Below are positions 8,466 to 16,411 of a DNA stretch of 64,000 nt, one piece after another. The DNA comes from Rhodobacter xanthinilyticus (GTDB lineage: Bacteria > Pseudomonadota > Alphaproteobacteria > Rhodobacterales > Rhodobacteraceae): assembly GCF_001856665.1 (NCBI RefSeq), contig NZ_CP017781.1:1955501-2019500 (forward strand), given 5' to 3'. A model generated the notes under the pieces. The model did not search any database. It was not told the DNA's origin and saw only the letters and a list, made by a program, of their open reading frames with translations. Each line of letters opens with the position of its first letter. Within the stretch, counting starts at the first letter, position 1. The position numbers were made by a program, and so were the translations under genes.

Positions 8466-8801
8466 TTAGCCGGCGTTGGCGGCCGGTTCGGTCTTCGAAA
8501 GAACCTGGACGATGGTCGATTTGATCACGCGGACCTTGACGTTCGGCGCAATCTCGATCTCGAGCTCGCCATCTTCGCGCACATGCGAGACCTTGCCGAT
8601 GATCCCGCCTTGGGTCACGACCTGATCGCCCCGGCGCAGCGTCTCGACCATCGCCTTGTGCTCCTTGGCGCGCTTTTGTTGCGGGCGGATCAGCAGGAAA
8701 TACATGATCACGAAGATCAGGATCAGCGGCAGGAACTGACCGAAAGCGGCAGCCCCGGCGGGGGCGCCAGCGGCCTGGGCGAAAGCGGGCGTTGCGAACA
8801 T
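8466..8801 (-). CDS. yajC: preprotein translocase subunit YajC
   Basis: The 111-residue protein has one hydrophobic helix (residues 20-40), then the conserved RPQQKRAKEHKAMVETLRRGD block and a beta-rich tail. YajC associates with SecDF in the inner membrane. It heads the secDF operon; the 5' region carries inverted repeat family A copy 2, which marks the end of the upstream gene. Confidence 0.94.
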   Translation of the reverse strand: MFATPAFAQAAGAPAGAAAFGQFLPLILIFVIMYFLLIRPQQKRAKEHKAMVETLRRGDQVVTQGGIIGKVSHVREDGELEIEIAPNVKVRVIKSTIVQVLSKTEPAANAG

Positions 8802-8939
8802 GGTGTGGTCCTCTCTTTAGGGCCTGAGCCACGCCCGAAAGGCGCGGCAGCGGGTGTCGGGGCGCACCCTATCCGGCGCCCTCCGCCTTGGCAAGGCGAC
8901 ACCGCCCCGCCTCACGGCCCTGTCAGAAGTGCGCCCCGC

Positions 8940-9080
8940 CCTTTCATCTTGCCCAAAATATCCCGGGGGTGAGGGCGAAGCCCGAGGGGGCAGCGCCCCC
9001 TGCCCGGCGCCTCACAAGCCCCGCCGCCGGGGGTTTTGCACCCCCGGACCCCCGCAGGATATTTCTGGCAAGATGAAAGG
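8940..9080. repeat. inverted repeat element, family A copy 2
   Basis: CTTTCATCTTGCCCAAAATA at the left and GGATATTTCTGGCAAGATGA at the right pair over about 30 bases. The interior holds two nested GC hairpins (GGGGGCAGCGCCCCC and a CCGGGGGTTTTGCACCCCCGG-like stem). It starts 139 bases before yajC and ends 5 bases past the stop of the leftward amidohydrolase, so it is likely that gene's terminator. Confidence 0.75.
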
Positions 9081-9085
9081 AAACC

Positions 9086-10249
9086 TCAGCCGAACGGCAG
9101 CGCACGTTCCACGAGCCGCGCAAAGAAGCTTGCCCCATAAGGCGCCGCGGCATCGTTGAAATCATAGCCCGGATGGTGCAGCCCCTCGCCCGGCCCGATC
9201 CCCATGAAGAGATAGGCGCCGGGCCGCGCCTCGAGCATATAGGCGAAATCCTCCGCGCCCATTTCGCGGCCGAAATTGTCGCGCACGGCGTCTTCGCCCG
9301 CGACCTCGCGCGCCACGCCCGCGGCAAAGCGCGCCTTTTCGGCGTCGTTGATCGTGGGCGGGTAGCCGCGCTCATAGCGGATCTCGGCCGAGACCCCGAA
9401 GGCCGCCGCAACCCCTTGCACGATCTCGCGAAACCGCGCCGCGACCAGATCGCGCACCGCCGGCGTGAAGGAGCGGATCGTGGCGCAGAACCAGCCATCC
9501 TCGGGGATGATATTGTCGGCCGAGCCGGTGTGGATCTGGGTCACGGAAACCACCAGCTCATCCATCGGATAGAGGTTGCGGCTCACGATCGTCTGCAGCG
9601 CCGTGACCATCGCCGCGATCGCCGGAACCGGGTCGGTGCAATCTTGCGGTTGCGCCGCATGGCCGCCCTTGCCGGTGACCGTCACCCAAGCGGTATCGAC
9701 CGCCGCCATCAAGGGCCCCTGGGTGGTGTAGAAATGCCCGAGCGGCACATTCGGCGCGTTATGGATGCCATAGACCTCGGTGATCCCGAAGCGCTCCATC
9801 ACCCCCTCGCGCACCATCACCTCGCCGCCGCCGCCCGATTCCTCCGCAGGCTGGAACAGCAGCGCCACCGTGCCCGCGAAATTGCGCGTCTCGGCGAGAT
9901 ATTTCGCCGCGCCAAGCAGCATCGTGGTATGGCCATCATGCCCGCAGGCATGCATTTTCCCTTCGTTTTCCGAGGCATAATCCTTGCCGGTCAGCTCGGT
10001 GATCGGCAGCGCATCCATATCGGCCCTCAGCCCGATCACCGGCCCCTCGCCGCGCCCACGAATGAGCGCCACGATGCCCGAGGTCGCGATCCCCTCGTGG
10101 ATCTCGTCCACACCAAAGCCGCGCAGCTTCTCGGCGACGAAGGCCGAGGTCACGGGCAGGTCGAATTCGAGCTCGGGGTGGCGGTGCAGCCAGCGGCGCC
10201 ACTGAGCCATTTCCGGGGCGAGGGCGGCAAGACTATTGATCACGGGCAT
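9086..10249 (-). CDS. M20 family amidohydrolase (aminoacylase/hippurate hydrolase type)
   Basis: The 387-residue protein has the M20D layout. Metal-binding ACGHDGHTTML lies near residue 100, followed by QPAEESGGGG, the dimerisation insert (about 185-300) and a C-terminal GAEDFAYM. It probably hydrolyses N-acyl amino acids or similar amides in the cytoplasm; the exact substrate is not readable from sequence. The ATG at 10249 gives MPVINSLAAL, typical of the family. It is divergent from mazG, which starts 65 bases away. Confidence 0.9.
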   Translation of the reverse strand: MPVINSLAALAPEMAQWRRWLHRHPELEFDLPVTSAFVAEKLRGFGVDEIHEGIATSGIVALIRGRGEGPVIGLRADMDALPITELTGKDYASENEGKMHACGHDGHTTMLLGAAKYLAETRNFAGTVALLFQPAEESGGGGEVMVREGVMERFGITEVYGIHNAPNVPLGHFYTTQGPLMAAVDTAWVTVTGKGGHAAQPQDCTDPVPAIAAMVTALQTIVSRNLYPMDELVVSVTQIHTGSADNIIPEDGWFCATIRSFTPAVRDLVAARFREIVQGVAAAFGVSAEIRYERGYPPTINDAEKARFAAGVAREVAGEDAVRDNFGREMGAEDFAYMLEARPGAYLFMGIGPGEGLHHPGYDFNDAAAPYGASFFARLVERALPFG

Positions 10250-10314
10250 GGTGGACTCTATCGGCTTGAGGGGGGTAGACCGGGGCAAGATCAACCCAAG
10301 CGCGGGGCGTTGCA

Positions 10315-11148
10315 ATGGCGAAATCCACCGATCCGATCTTCTTCGACGATACCGGCGGGGCGGGCGCGCAATTCGAGCGGCTCGTCGCGATCATGGCGCA
10401 GCTGCGCGACCGCGAGGCGGGCTGCCCCTGGGATATCGAGCAGGATTTCGCCTCGATCGCGCCCTATACGATCGAGGAGGCCCATGAGGTCGCCGATGCG
10501 ATCGCGCGCGAGGCCTGGGGGGAGCTGGCGGGCGAGCTTGGCGATCTGGCGCTGCAGGTGGTGTTTCACGCGCAGATGGCCGCCGAGGCCGGGCATTTCG
10601 CGATCGAGGATGTGATCGGCGCGATCAACGCCAAGATGATCGCGCGCCATCCGCATGTCTTCGGCGCGGAGAGCCGCGACAAATCCTCCGCGCAGCAGAC
10701 CGAGGATTGGGAGAAGATCAAGGCCGCCGAACGCGCGGGCCGCGCCGAGAAAGGCGTGCTCGACGGGGTGGCGCTGGGGCTGCCCGCGCTCACCCGCGCG
10801 CTCAAGCTGCAAAACCGCGCGGCCCGGGTGGGGTTCGATTGGCCGTCGACAGCCGAGGTGCTCGACAAGATCGTCGAGGAGGCGCGCGAGCTCGAGGAGG
10901 CGCGCGAGAGGCTCGGGCCCGAGGAGCTCGCCGAGGAATATGGCGATCTCTTGTTCGTGATGGTCAATCTCGGCCGCCACCTCGGCCTCGACCCGGAGGC
11001 CGCGCTGCGCGCCGCGAACCGCAAATTCACCAATCGGTTCAGCTACATAGAGCGCGAACTTGAAGCGCGCGGCAAGCATCCGCGCGAAAGCGATCTGGCC
11101 GAGATGGACGCGCTTTGGGAGGCGGCGAAACGCGCGGGCGTGAAATAG
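10315..11148 (+). CDS. mazG: nucleoside triphosphate pyrophosphohydrolase MazG
   Basis: A 277-residue protein with two MazG domains. The first (about 20-130) contains the CPWDIEQDFASIAPYTIEEAHE start and the metal-binding EEAHEVADAI helix with a downstream GELGDLALQ. The second (about 155-265) contains EEARELEEARE and EEYGDLLFV. It hydrolyses all canonical NTPs to NMP and pyrophosphate, and acts in nucleotide-pool cleaning and stress control. Length and order match the E. coli-type enzyme. Confidence 0.95.
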   Translation: MAKSTDPIFFDDTGGAGAQFERLVAIMAQLRDREAGCPWDIEQDFASIAPYTIEEAHEVADAIAREAWGELAGELGDLALQVVFHAQMAAEAGHFAIEDVIGAINAKMIARHPHVFGAESRDKSSAQQTEDWEKIKAAERAGRAEKGVLDGVALGLPALTRALKLQNRAARVGFDWPSTAEVLDKIVEEARELEEARERLGPEELAEEYGDLLFVMVNLGRHLGLDPEAALRAANRKFTNRFSYIERELEARGKHPRESDLAEMDALWEAAKRAGVK

Positions 11149-11155
11149 GCCCGCC

Positions 11156-11294
11156 CTTCAACGATGTGCAAATATCCCGGGGGGCCGGGGCTTGCCCCGG
11201 CGGGGGCAGCGCCCCCTCCGACCGGTGTGCCTCTGGAGAGCCCGGGGGTTTTGCACCCCCGGACCCCCGCAGGATATTTCTGGCAAGATGAAAG
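11156..11294. repeat. inverted repeat element, family A copy 3
   Basis: The right part (CAGGATATTTCTGGCAAGAT and flank) is near-identical to that at 9055-9080. The left arm is the variant CTTCAACGATGTGCAAATATCCC. Between them lie the same GGGGGCAGCGCCCCC and GGGGGTTTTGCACCCCC stems. It sits between the convergent ends of mazG and the aau cytochrome gene. Confidence 0.75.
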
Positions 11295-11301
11295 CCGGGC
11301 C

Positions 11302-11742
11302 TCAGGGCCAGGGATAGCCCGCGACGGGCCAGCCATCGGCCTTGTAGCGCGCGGCGACCTCGCGGCGCAGGGCGACGACATCCTTGACCGGCTCGGCGCG
11401 CAATTGCGTCACCTCGGCCTCGGTGAAGGGTTTGGCCTCGGGAGCAAGCGAGGCGCCCGCATAGGTCGTCATGACGTAATTCATAACCGCGGCGATCTCG
11501 GCATCGGTGAGCGAGGAGCTGACCACGCCGGGCACATGCATCAGGTAGCGCCGGCCGTCCGCGGAGCGGGCGAAGGAGCCGACATAGCCGCGGAAATCGG
11601 GGATGCCGGCCTGTTCGCTGCCCGAGCCGTCCATGCCGTGACAGCCGGTGCAGCGCAGCACGAAATTGGTTTGCGCCGAGAGTTCGGCCGCGCCCGCCGG
11701 GGCGGCGCCGAGTGCGAGCACGAGATAAGCCGCCAGCCGCAT
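11302..11742 (-). CDS. mono-heme c-type cytochrome, last gene of the aromatic amine dehydrogenase cluster
   Basis: The 146-residue protein has a Sec signal peptide (cleavage likely after GAAPAGA) and a single CTGCH heme site at about residues 31-35. Candidate methionine ligands include the one in RYLMHVPG. It is predicted to be periplasmic. The ATG at 11742 overlaps the preceding stop as TGATG; a GTG three bases earlier is an alternative. Position at the end of the aau operon suggests a role as electron acceptor or carrier from the dehydrogenase to the oxidase chain. Confidence 0.82.
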   Translation of the reverse strand: MRLAAYLVLALGAAPAGAAELSAQTNFVLRCTGCHGMDGSGSEQAGIPDFRGYVGSFARSADGRRYLMHVPGVVSSSLTDAEIAAVMNYVMTTYAGASLAPEAKPFTEAEVTQLRAEPVKDVVALRREVAARYKADGWPVAGYPWP

Positions 11743-12191
11743 CACATCCCTCCCCCGCGGATCGCCATCAGCTCCTTGTGGCTGAGCGGCGCGGCGCGGC
11801 GTTCGGCCACCATCTCGGGCGTCACCACGCCCTCGACCTTGGCGAGATCCTTGAGCACATAGCTCGCCACGGCCGCGAGATCTTCATCGGAATAGTCGCT
11901 CTGCGGCGGCATCACGAGGCCGTAATAGCCCACGCCCTGGGACATGATCGTGCCCGAGAGCCCGGAGATCACCACGCCTGCCACAAAGCCCGGCGCCTTG
12001 TCGCCCAAGGCCGCCCAGAGCGGCGGGTCTTGCAAGGGCGGTGCGACGCCCGGGGTGCCGACGCCCTCGGGGCCATGGCAGGCCGCGCAGACATCGGCGA
12101 AGATCGTGGCGCCCTCGGCGGCCAGCGCCGCGGAGGCGCCCATCGAGAGAGCGAGGGCCACGAGGGCCCCCGCAAACAGGGTCGAGCTCAT
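11742..12191 (-). CDS. mono-heme c-type cytochrome of the aromatic amine dehydrogenase cluster
   Basis: A 149-residue protein with a signal peptide ending near SAALAAE, a CAACH heme site (residues 35-39) and a likely Met ligand in GLVMPPQSDYSDEDLAAVASYVL, which is typical of class I cytochromes c. Its ATG overlaps the aauA stop as ATGA. It is probably periplasmic and takes electrons from the TTQ dehydrogenase directly or through a copper protein not present here. Which of the two cytochromes is the direct partner cannot be told. Confidence 0.84.
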   Translation of the reverse strand: MSSTLFAGALVALALSMGASAALAAEGATIFADVCAACHGPEGVGTPGVAPPLQDPPLWAALGDKAPGFVAGVVISGLSGTIMSQGVGYYGLVMPPQSDYSDEDLAAVASYVLKDLAKVEGVVTPEMVAERRAAPLSHKELMAIRGGGM

Positions 12192-12721
12192 TCGGCGATC
12201 CCCACCAGAGCCGCGACGGTGCAGTGATAGCCCTGGCTCGCATTCGCCATGCACCAGTTGATGTCGTTGTGCAGGCCCATCCGGTAGCCGGGACGCTCGC
12301 GCTCGTTCGAGTTGCAAAACGGCGAGTTGTCGCATTCCGAGCGGCCGCAGCAATCGTTGTAGGAGACGAGGTAATCCTTGCCGTCGGTGGGGTTGGTGCA
12401 GGTGCCGACCCAGCTGACCTTGGAGACCTCCGAGCCCGGCGGGCATTGCGTCAGCGTGCCGCCGCAGCTGTTGCACAGGTTGCCGTCGAGCGCGCAATAG
12501 CGCCAGTAATCGCAGGCATATTCATCGGAGGTTTGCGCCGCGAAAGCGCGCCCGCCGCTGCCCGAGCGATCGAAGGGCAGCACCGGCAGCACCGCCGCGC
12601 CCACGAGGCCGAGCCCCGCCCGCGCAAGGAAGCTGCGCCGGCCCGATTTATGCGCGACCGAGCGCACGCCCGCTTCGGTGGCGCGGTCCATCCAGTCGGT
12701 GATCTTGTCGAAAATGCTCAT
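12188..12721 (-). CDS. aauA: aromatic amine dehydrogenase light chain (tryptophan tryptophylquinone subunit)
   Basis: The 177-residue precursor has a twin-arginine signal (RRSFL at 28-32) and a mature part with twelve cysteines, the number that forms six disulfides in this family. The two tryptophans expected to form TTQ are W104 (SWVGTC) and W156 (NWCMAN). The segments ERERPGYRMGLHNDINWCMAN and DGKDYLVSYNDCCG match the Alcaligenes aromatic amine dehydrogenase light chain better than methylamine dehydrogenase as I recall the two. The enzyme oxidises primary amines to aldehydes plus ammonia in the periplasm. GAGGAG precedes the ATG. Confidence 0.85.
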   Translation of the reverse strand: MSIFDKITDWMDRATEAGVRSVAHKSGRRSFLARAGLGLVGAAVLPVLPFDRSGSGGRAFAAQTSDEYACDYWRYCALDGNLCNSCGGTLTQCPPGSEVSKVSWVGTCTNPTDGKDYLVSYNDCCGRSECDNSPFCNSNERERPGYRMGLHNDINWCMANASQGYHCTVAALVGIAE

Positions 12722-12732
12722 GGATTTGCTCC

Positions 12733-13329
12733 TCAGGAGGTGATTGCCGGGCGGTCGAGCCAGCTCTGGATCGAGGGCACGCCGAGGTCATGGGCGTTGA
12801 ACAGGCTGTCGAGCTGTTCGCGCGAGTTGATCAGCCCTTTCGAGCGGATCGTGCCATCGGGGGCCAGCACGACCGCGAAGGGCAGCCGCGCGACGCGATA
12901 GGCAAGGCCGAGTTCGGTCGAGTTGACGAAGGGGAAATCGCCGAGCTCCGCGGTGTCGATGAAGCGCTTGAGTTTGGCCTCCTCGCCATCCGAGGCGAGC
13001 ACCACATCGAGCCAGCCCGCCTCTTCGACCCGCGCCGATTTCAGGATCGGCAGGAGTTTCTTGCAGACCGGGCAGGTCGGCGAGAGGAAGAACACGAGCT
13101 TGGCGCGTTCGGCCGGGCCGATCACGACGGGGGCGGTGGCGGTCAGCGTCTCGAGGGTAAACCGCGGGCTCGCCTCGCCGATCTTCGGGCCGCTGTCATT
13201 GACGAGCGCCCCCATCGGCGCGATGCGCTCGAAGAGCACCCCCACCTGCCGCGCCAGCGCGAAAACGGCCACCGTCAGCGCGATCACCATCGCAAAGAGC
13301 ACGGCCACGAGAAAGGTCAGAGCAGTCAT
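12733..13329 (-). CDS. aauD: MauD/AauD-type thiol-disulfide protein for amine dehydrogenase maturation
   Basis: The 198-residue protein has an N-terminal membrane helix (about 3-26) and a periplasmic thioredoxin-like domain with CPVC at residues 86-89 and cis-Pro in ARLPFAVVLA. MauD-type proteins are needed to form the many disulfides of the light chain. It sits between aauE and aauA, the order found in known mau and aau clusters, and begins directly after the aauE stop. Confidence 0.87.
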   Translation of the reverse strand: MTALTFLVAVLFAMVIALTVAVFALARQVGVLFERIAPMGALVNDSGPKIGEASPRFTLETLTATAPVVIGPAERAKLVFFLSPTCPVCKKLLPILKSARVEEAGWLDVVLASDGEEAKLKRFIDTAELGDFPFVNSTELGLAYRVARLPFAVVLAPDGTIRSKGLINSREQLDSLFNAHDLGVPSIQSWLDRPAITS

Positions 13330-13887
13330 TCAATGGGTTCCTTGTTCGCGCCGCACCAGATAGGCGGCGTTCGAGAGAAGTTGATCGGCCATCACATAGC
13401 CGGCGAAGGCGATCAGCGCGGCGGCGAGAGCCGCAAGCGTCTCGGCCAGGCCCAGCCCCGCCGCGGGCAGCGCCGCGCCGAAGAGAAAGAGCCCCGCCAG
13501 CACCGCGTTGCGCACCAAAAGCGCGGGCGTGATCGGTTGCACCGCGCCCCCGCAGCCGCATTCCACATGCCGCCGCCCACGCGCGAGATTGACGCCCATG
13601 CCCACCGCGTAGAGCCCGACCAGCGCCGCCGCGAGGATGAGCCCGAAGGCCCGCCCGCCGGGCAGGAGCATCAGCCCCACCACCGCCCCCTCGGCCCCGA
13701 TCAGCGCCGCCGAGGCCGGTTTCACCAGCCGCTCGGGCAGGAGCGCATAATCCTGCACGAAGCCGGTGAAGGCGGTGAAATCCCAGCCCTTGTGGAGCGC
13801 GGCGCGCGCAAAGAGAAACGCCGCGAAGGCCGCCACCGCCGCCGAGGCGAGCGCAGCCATCGCCGCGCCATCGGCCAGCGCGCTCAT
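13330..13887 (-). CDS. aauE: MauE/AauE-type membrane protein for amine dehydrogenase maturation
   Basis: A 185-residue membrane protein with about five hydrophobic helices, including the DoxX-like segment LFARAALHKGWDFTAFTGFVQDY and a HVECGCGG cysteine pair after the third helix. MauE is thought to work with MauD in transport or disulfide processing of the light chain. Its ATG overlaps the aauB stop by ATGA. Confidence 0.83.
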   Translation of the reverse strand: MSALADGAAMAALASAAVAAFAAFLFARAALHKGWDFTAFTGFVQDYALLPERLVKPASAALIGAEGAVVGLMLLPGGRAFGLILAAALVGLYAVGMGVNLARGRRHVECGCGGAVQPITPALLVRNAVLAGLFLFGAALPAAGLGLAETLAALAAALIAFAGYVMADQLLSNAAYLVRREQGTH

Positions 13888-15041
13888 TCGACCACCGCGA
13901 CATGCATGGCAAAGCCCGCAAGCCCCGCCTCGCCCGCCTTGGTCAGCTTGTAATCGCCATCCATGGTGAACTTGTAGAGATGGCCCTCCTCGGTCGTGGC
14001 AAAGAGCGCCGGCTCCGCCCCCGGCGTCACCGAGATCGAGCCGAGCCCCTCTGCCTCCGATTTCGCCAAGACCTTGCCCGAGGCCGCCTCGATCGCCCAG
14101 ATCTCCTTCGAGGCGAGCTTGTGGCTGCCGTCATAGGCGCCCGGATGCATGGTCACGAAAAGGACGCCCTTCTCGGCATTGGCGGTGAGCAGGTTATAGC
14201 CGCCCGGCGCCCAGGCCCCCTCGGTGCCCGCGACGAAATCGGCCTCGGAGACCTTCTCGGGCGCCGCGCCCTTGTCCGAGACCCCGATCAGCTTGCCGCC
14301 ATAGGTCACGAAATAGAGCGTGTCGCCGATCCGGGCCTCCTGGATGAAGATCGGGTCGGCCTCGGGGTCGAAGACCGGCGCGCTCGCGGCCTTCTCGGCG
14401 CTCGCGCCATCTTCGGAGAGCGTGTAGCTCGCAAACGAGCCATCGCCGCAGATCGTCGAGAATTTCGCCCCCTCGGGCGCGGGGTAGATCCCCCAGCAAC
14501 CGGGCGTCGGCAGCTCCTGCGCGACCGTCCCCTTGGCCAGATCGACCACCGTCACCGAGGAGGCGGGCGTGGCGTTCTGCACGAGGATGAACTTGCCATC
14601 CGCGGTGACCTTGAGGAGCGACGAATAGCCCAGCGCCATCGCGGCCTTCGGCGGCAAGACGACCTCCGGGCCGATCTTGCCGGTCGGGATGTCATAGGAG
14701 GTCAGCACCATCTCGTTCGGGCCATAGGTGATGCGCTTCATGAACGAGCTCTGCGCCCAGGCGGTCTTGCCGTCGGGCGAGATCAGCATCAGGCTCATCG
14801 CGCCGGTCGGCAACAGCTCCTTGAGCTTGAGCGTTTCCTGATCGAAAACCGCGATCGAGCCGGCGCCGATCCATTGTTGCTGCGAGACAAAGACATTCGC
14901 GCCGGGGTCGATGGTCTCCTTGGTGGTGACGACTTCGGGGGTGAACTCCTCGGCGAGCGCCGGGGCCAGCAGCGCGAGGCCGAGCGGCAGCGCGAGGATC
15001 AGGGGCCGCAAGGCGCGGCGGGGGAAGGTCGGATCAGACAC
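13884..15041 (-). CDS. aauB: aromatic amine dehydrogenase heavy chain
   Basis: The 385-residue precursor has a Sec-type signal (ALLAPALAEE, cleavage near residue 30). The mature part has the repeated YVTN-like beta-propeller pattern of TTQ enzyme heavy chains, for example GSIAVFDQETLKLKELLPTG, MLISPDGKTAWAQSSFMKR and AAMALGYSSLLKVTADGKF. It forms an alpha2beta2 enzyme with the light chain in the periplasm and shapes the substrate channel. It is the first gene of the cluster, preceded by a long regulatory gap shared with a divergent AraC regulator. Confidence 0.86.
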   Translation of the reverse strand: MSDPTFPRRALRPLILALPLGLALLAPALAEEFTPEVVTTKETIDPGANVFVSQQQWIGAGSIAVFDQETLKLKELLPTGAMSLMLISPDGKTAWAQSSFMKRITYGPNEMVLTSYDIPTGKIGPEVVLPPKAAMALGYSSLLKVTADGKFILVQNATPASSVTVVDLAKGTVAQELPTPGCWGIYPAPEGAKFSTICGDGSFASYTLSEDGASAEKAASAPVFDPEADPIFIQEARIGDTLYFVTYGGKLIGVSDKGAAPEKVSEADFVAGTEGAWAPGGYNLLTANAEKGVLFVTMHPGAYDGSHKLASKEIWAIEAASGKVLAKSEAEGLGSISVTPGAEPALFATTEEGHLYKFTMDGDYKLTKAGEAGLAGFAMHVAVVE

Positions 15042-15380
15042 GGGCAGTCACTCCATCGGTTGGGGTCTTCGCTCAGGCTAGAAGAGCCCGGGCGGCGGCG
15101 GCTATCCGGCGCAGCCCGCCAATTGCGCTTAAAATTCAGGCAAGCGCGAAAGAGCCCGCCCCGGTGATTCGCGCGATTTGATCAAATTTCGGGCAGCCCG
15201 CCGCGGCGCCGGCGCATTTCCCGCCAGAGCCGGCGCATCCGCGCAGCAAACCGCCCGCGATCCGCCCCCCGGGCTTTACAGATGCCGCAGCGCGGCGCGC
15301 GATACCGGGGCGCCGTCGCCCGGGCCAAGGCCCGCCGCGCCCGCGCGCCCTGCCCGCCCCGGACCCATCAGCCACCCGCC
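15042..15380. promoter_or_regulatory. divergent regulatory region between aauB and the AraC regulator
   Basis: This 339-base gap should hold promoters for both sides. The left part is less GC-rich (AATTGCGCTTAAAATTCAGG around 15120). The only striking signal is the perfect 12-base palindrome ATTTGATCAAAT at 15176-15187, a candidate operator. The right 150 bases are GC-rich and could also encode an N-terminal extension of the AraC protein, but no ribosome site supports that. Confidence 0.45.
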
Positions 15381-16316
15381 ATGACCCCGATTCCCGCGCC
15401 CCATCGCCTGAGCTCCCACCGCTACGCCGACAGCTCCGAACAGGAGCGCGGCCTGATCGGCTGGGAGCAACGCTATGCCCAATGCGACCCGGGCCCCTAT
15501 GCCGGGCGCATCGACCGGCTGGAGCTGCCCGGCCTCGCGATCTCGCGCGAAAGCGTCGCCTGCGCGGTCGAGCAAAGCACCGCCCCCCCCGCGGGCCGGG
15601 TGATCTTCTGCCAGACGCTGGTGCCCGCCGGCCCCTGGCGGTTCAACGCGCAAAGCTGCATGGCGGGGCTGACCGGCTTCATCCGCGGCGGCGAGGAACA
15701 TCTCGCGGTCCTGCCCGCCGGCGCCGAGGTGCTGATGGTCGAGGCCGATACCGAGCTGCTCGCCCGCGATCTGGGCGAGCCGCCGCGCAGCCTCCTGCTC
15801 GAAACCGCCTTCCTCGCCCTGCCCGAAGCCGCCGAGATCCGCGCGCTCGCCGAATGGTTCGCGCTCTTGCTGCGCGAACCCGCCCCGATGAGCGCCCTGA
15901 TCCCCGATCTGATGCTCTATAACCTCGGCCGGCTCTGGGGCCGCACCCGGCGCGAGGCGCGCGCCCTCGCCCCCGCCTGCCGCGCCGATTACCGCATCTT
16001 CCGCCGCGCCGAGGCGCTCGCCCGCGACGGCGCGCTCGAAACCCCGACCGTCTCCGCCCTCGCCGCCGCCCTCGACCTCGAAGTGCCCGCCCTGCGCCGC
16101 GCCTTTCTCAACACGACCGGCCTCGGCCCCACCGACTGGCTGCGCCGCTACCGCCTCGACGGCGCGCGCCGCGCCCTGCTCGCCGCCCCCCCCGAACGCA
16201 CCGTGACCGAAATCGCCATGGCCTGGGGCTTCACCCATCTGGGGCGCTTCTCGGCCGCCTATGGCGCCCAATTCGGCGAAAGCCCCTCGGCCACGCGCAA
16301 ACGCGCCCGCCCCTGA
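15381..16316 (+). CDS. AraC family transcriptional regulator, likely of the aau cluster
   Basis: The 311-residue protein has a variable N-terminal sensor half and a C-terminal AraC DNA-binding domain: first helix-turn-helix in VSALAAALDLEVPALRRAFLNTTG, second in EIAMAWGFTHLGRFSAAYGAQFGESPSATRKR. Divergent placement next to aauB suggests that it senses an amine and activates the cluster, as AraC regulators do for other amine-oxidation operons. The ATG at 15381 is chosen because the in-frame sequence upstream is low-complexity Arg/Ala/Pro. Confidence 0.82.
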   Translation: MTPIPAPHRLSSHRYADSSEQERGLIGWEQRYAQCDPGPYAGRIDRLELPGLAISRESVACAVEQSTAPPAGRVIFCQTLVPAGPWRFNAQSCMAGLTGFIRGGEEHLAVLPAGAEVLMVEADTELLARDLGEPPRSLLLETAFLALPEAAEIRALAEWFALLLREPAPMSALIPDLMLYNLGRLWGRTRREARALAPACRADYRIFRRAEALARDGALETPTVSALAAALDLEVPALRRAFLNTTGLGPTDWLRRYRLDGARRALLAAPPERTVTEIAMAWGFTHLGRFSAAYGAQFGESPSATRKRARP

Positions 16317-16350
16317 GCCGCCTGCCTGAGCGGCCCGCCTGAGCCGCCCC

Positions 16351-16402
16351 CCTTCAATGATGCCAAAATACCCTGCGGGGGCGCGGGGGTGCAAAACCCC
16401 CG
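16351..16402. repeat. inverted repeat element, family A copy 4 (half element)
   Basis: CCTTCAATGATGCCAAAATA is the variant left arm, followed by a GGGGGTGCAAAACCCCC stem. The right GGCAAGATGAAAG arm is missing. It lies between the convergent AraC and TauE genes and probably terminates both. Confidence 0.6.
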
Positions 16403-16411
16403 CTCAACCGC

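Noticed and set aside
12188-12721. Methylamine dehydrogenase light chain (mauA)
   Set aside because: The ERPGY and LHNDxNWCMAN segments fit the aromatic amine dehydrogenase chain better, and no mauG or amicyanin gene is near. Not fully excluded without phylogeny.
15176-15187. FNR site in the aau regulatory region
   Set aside because: TTTGATCAAA has no 4-base spacer between half-sites, so it is not an FNR-type operator; kept only as a palindrome.
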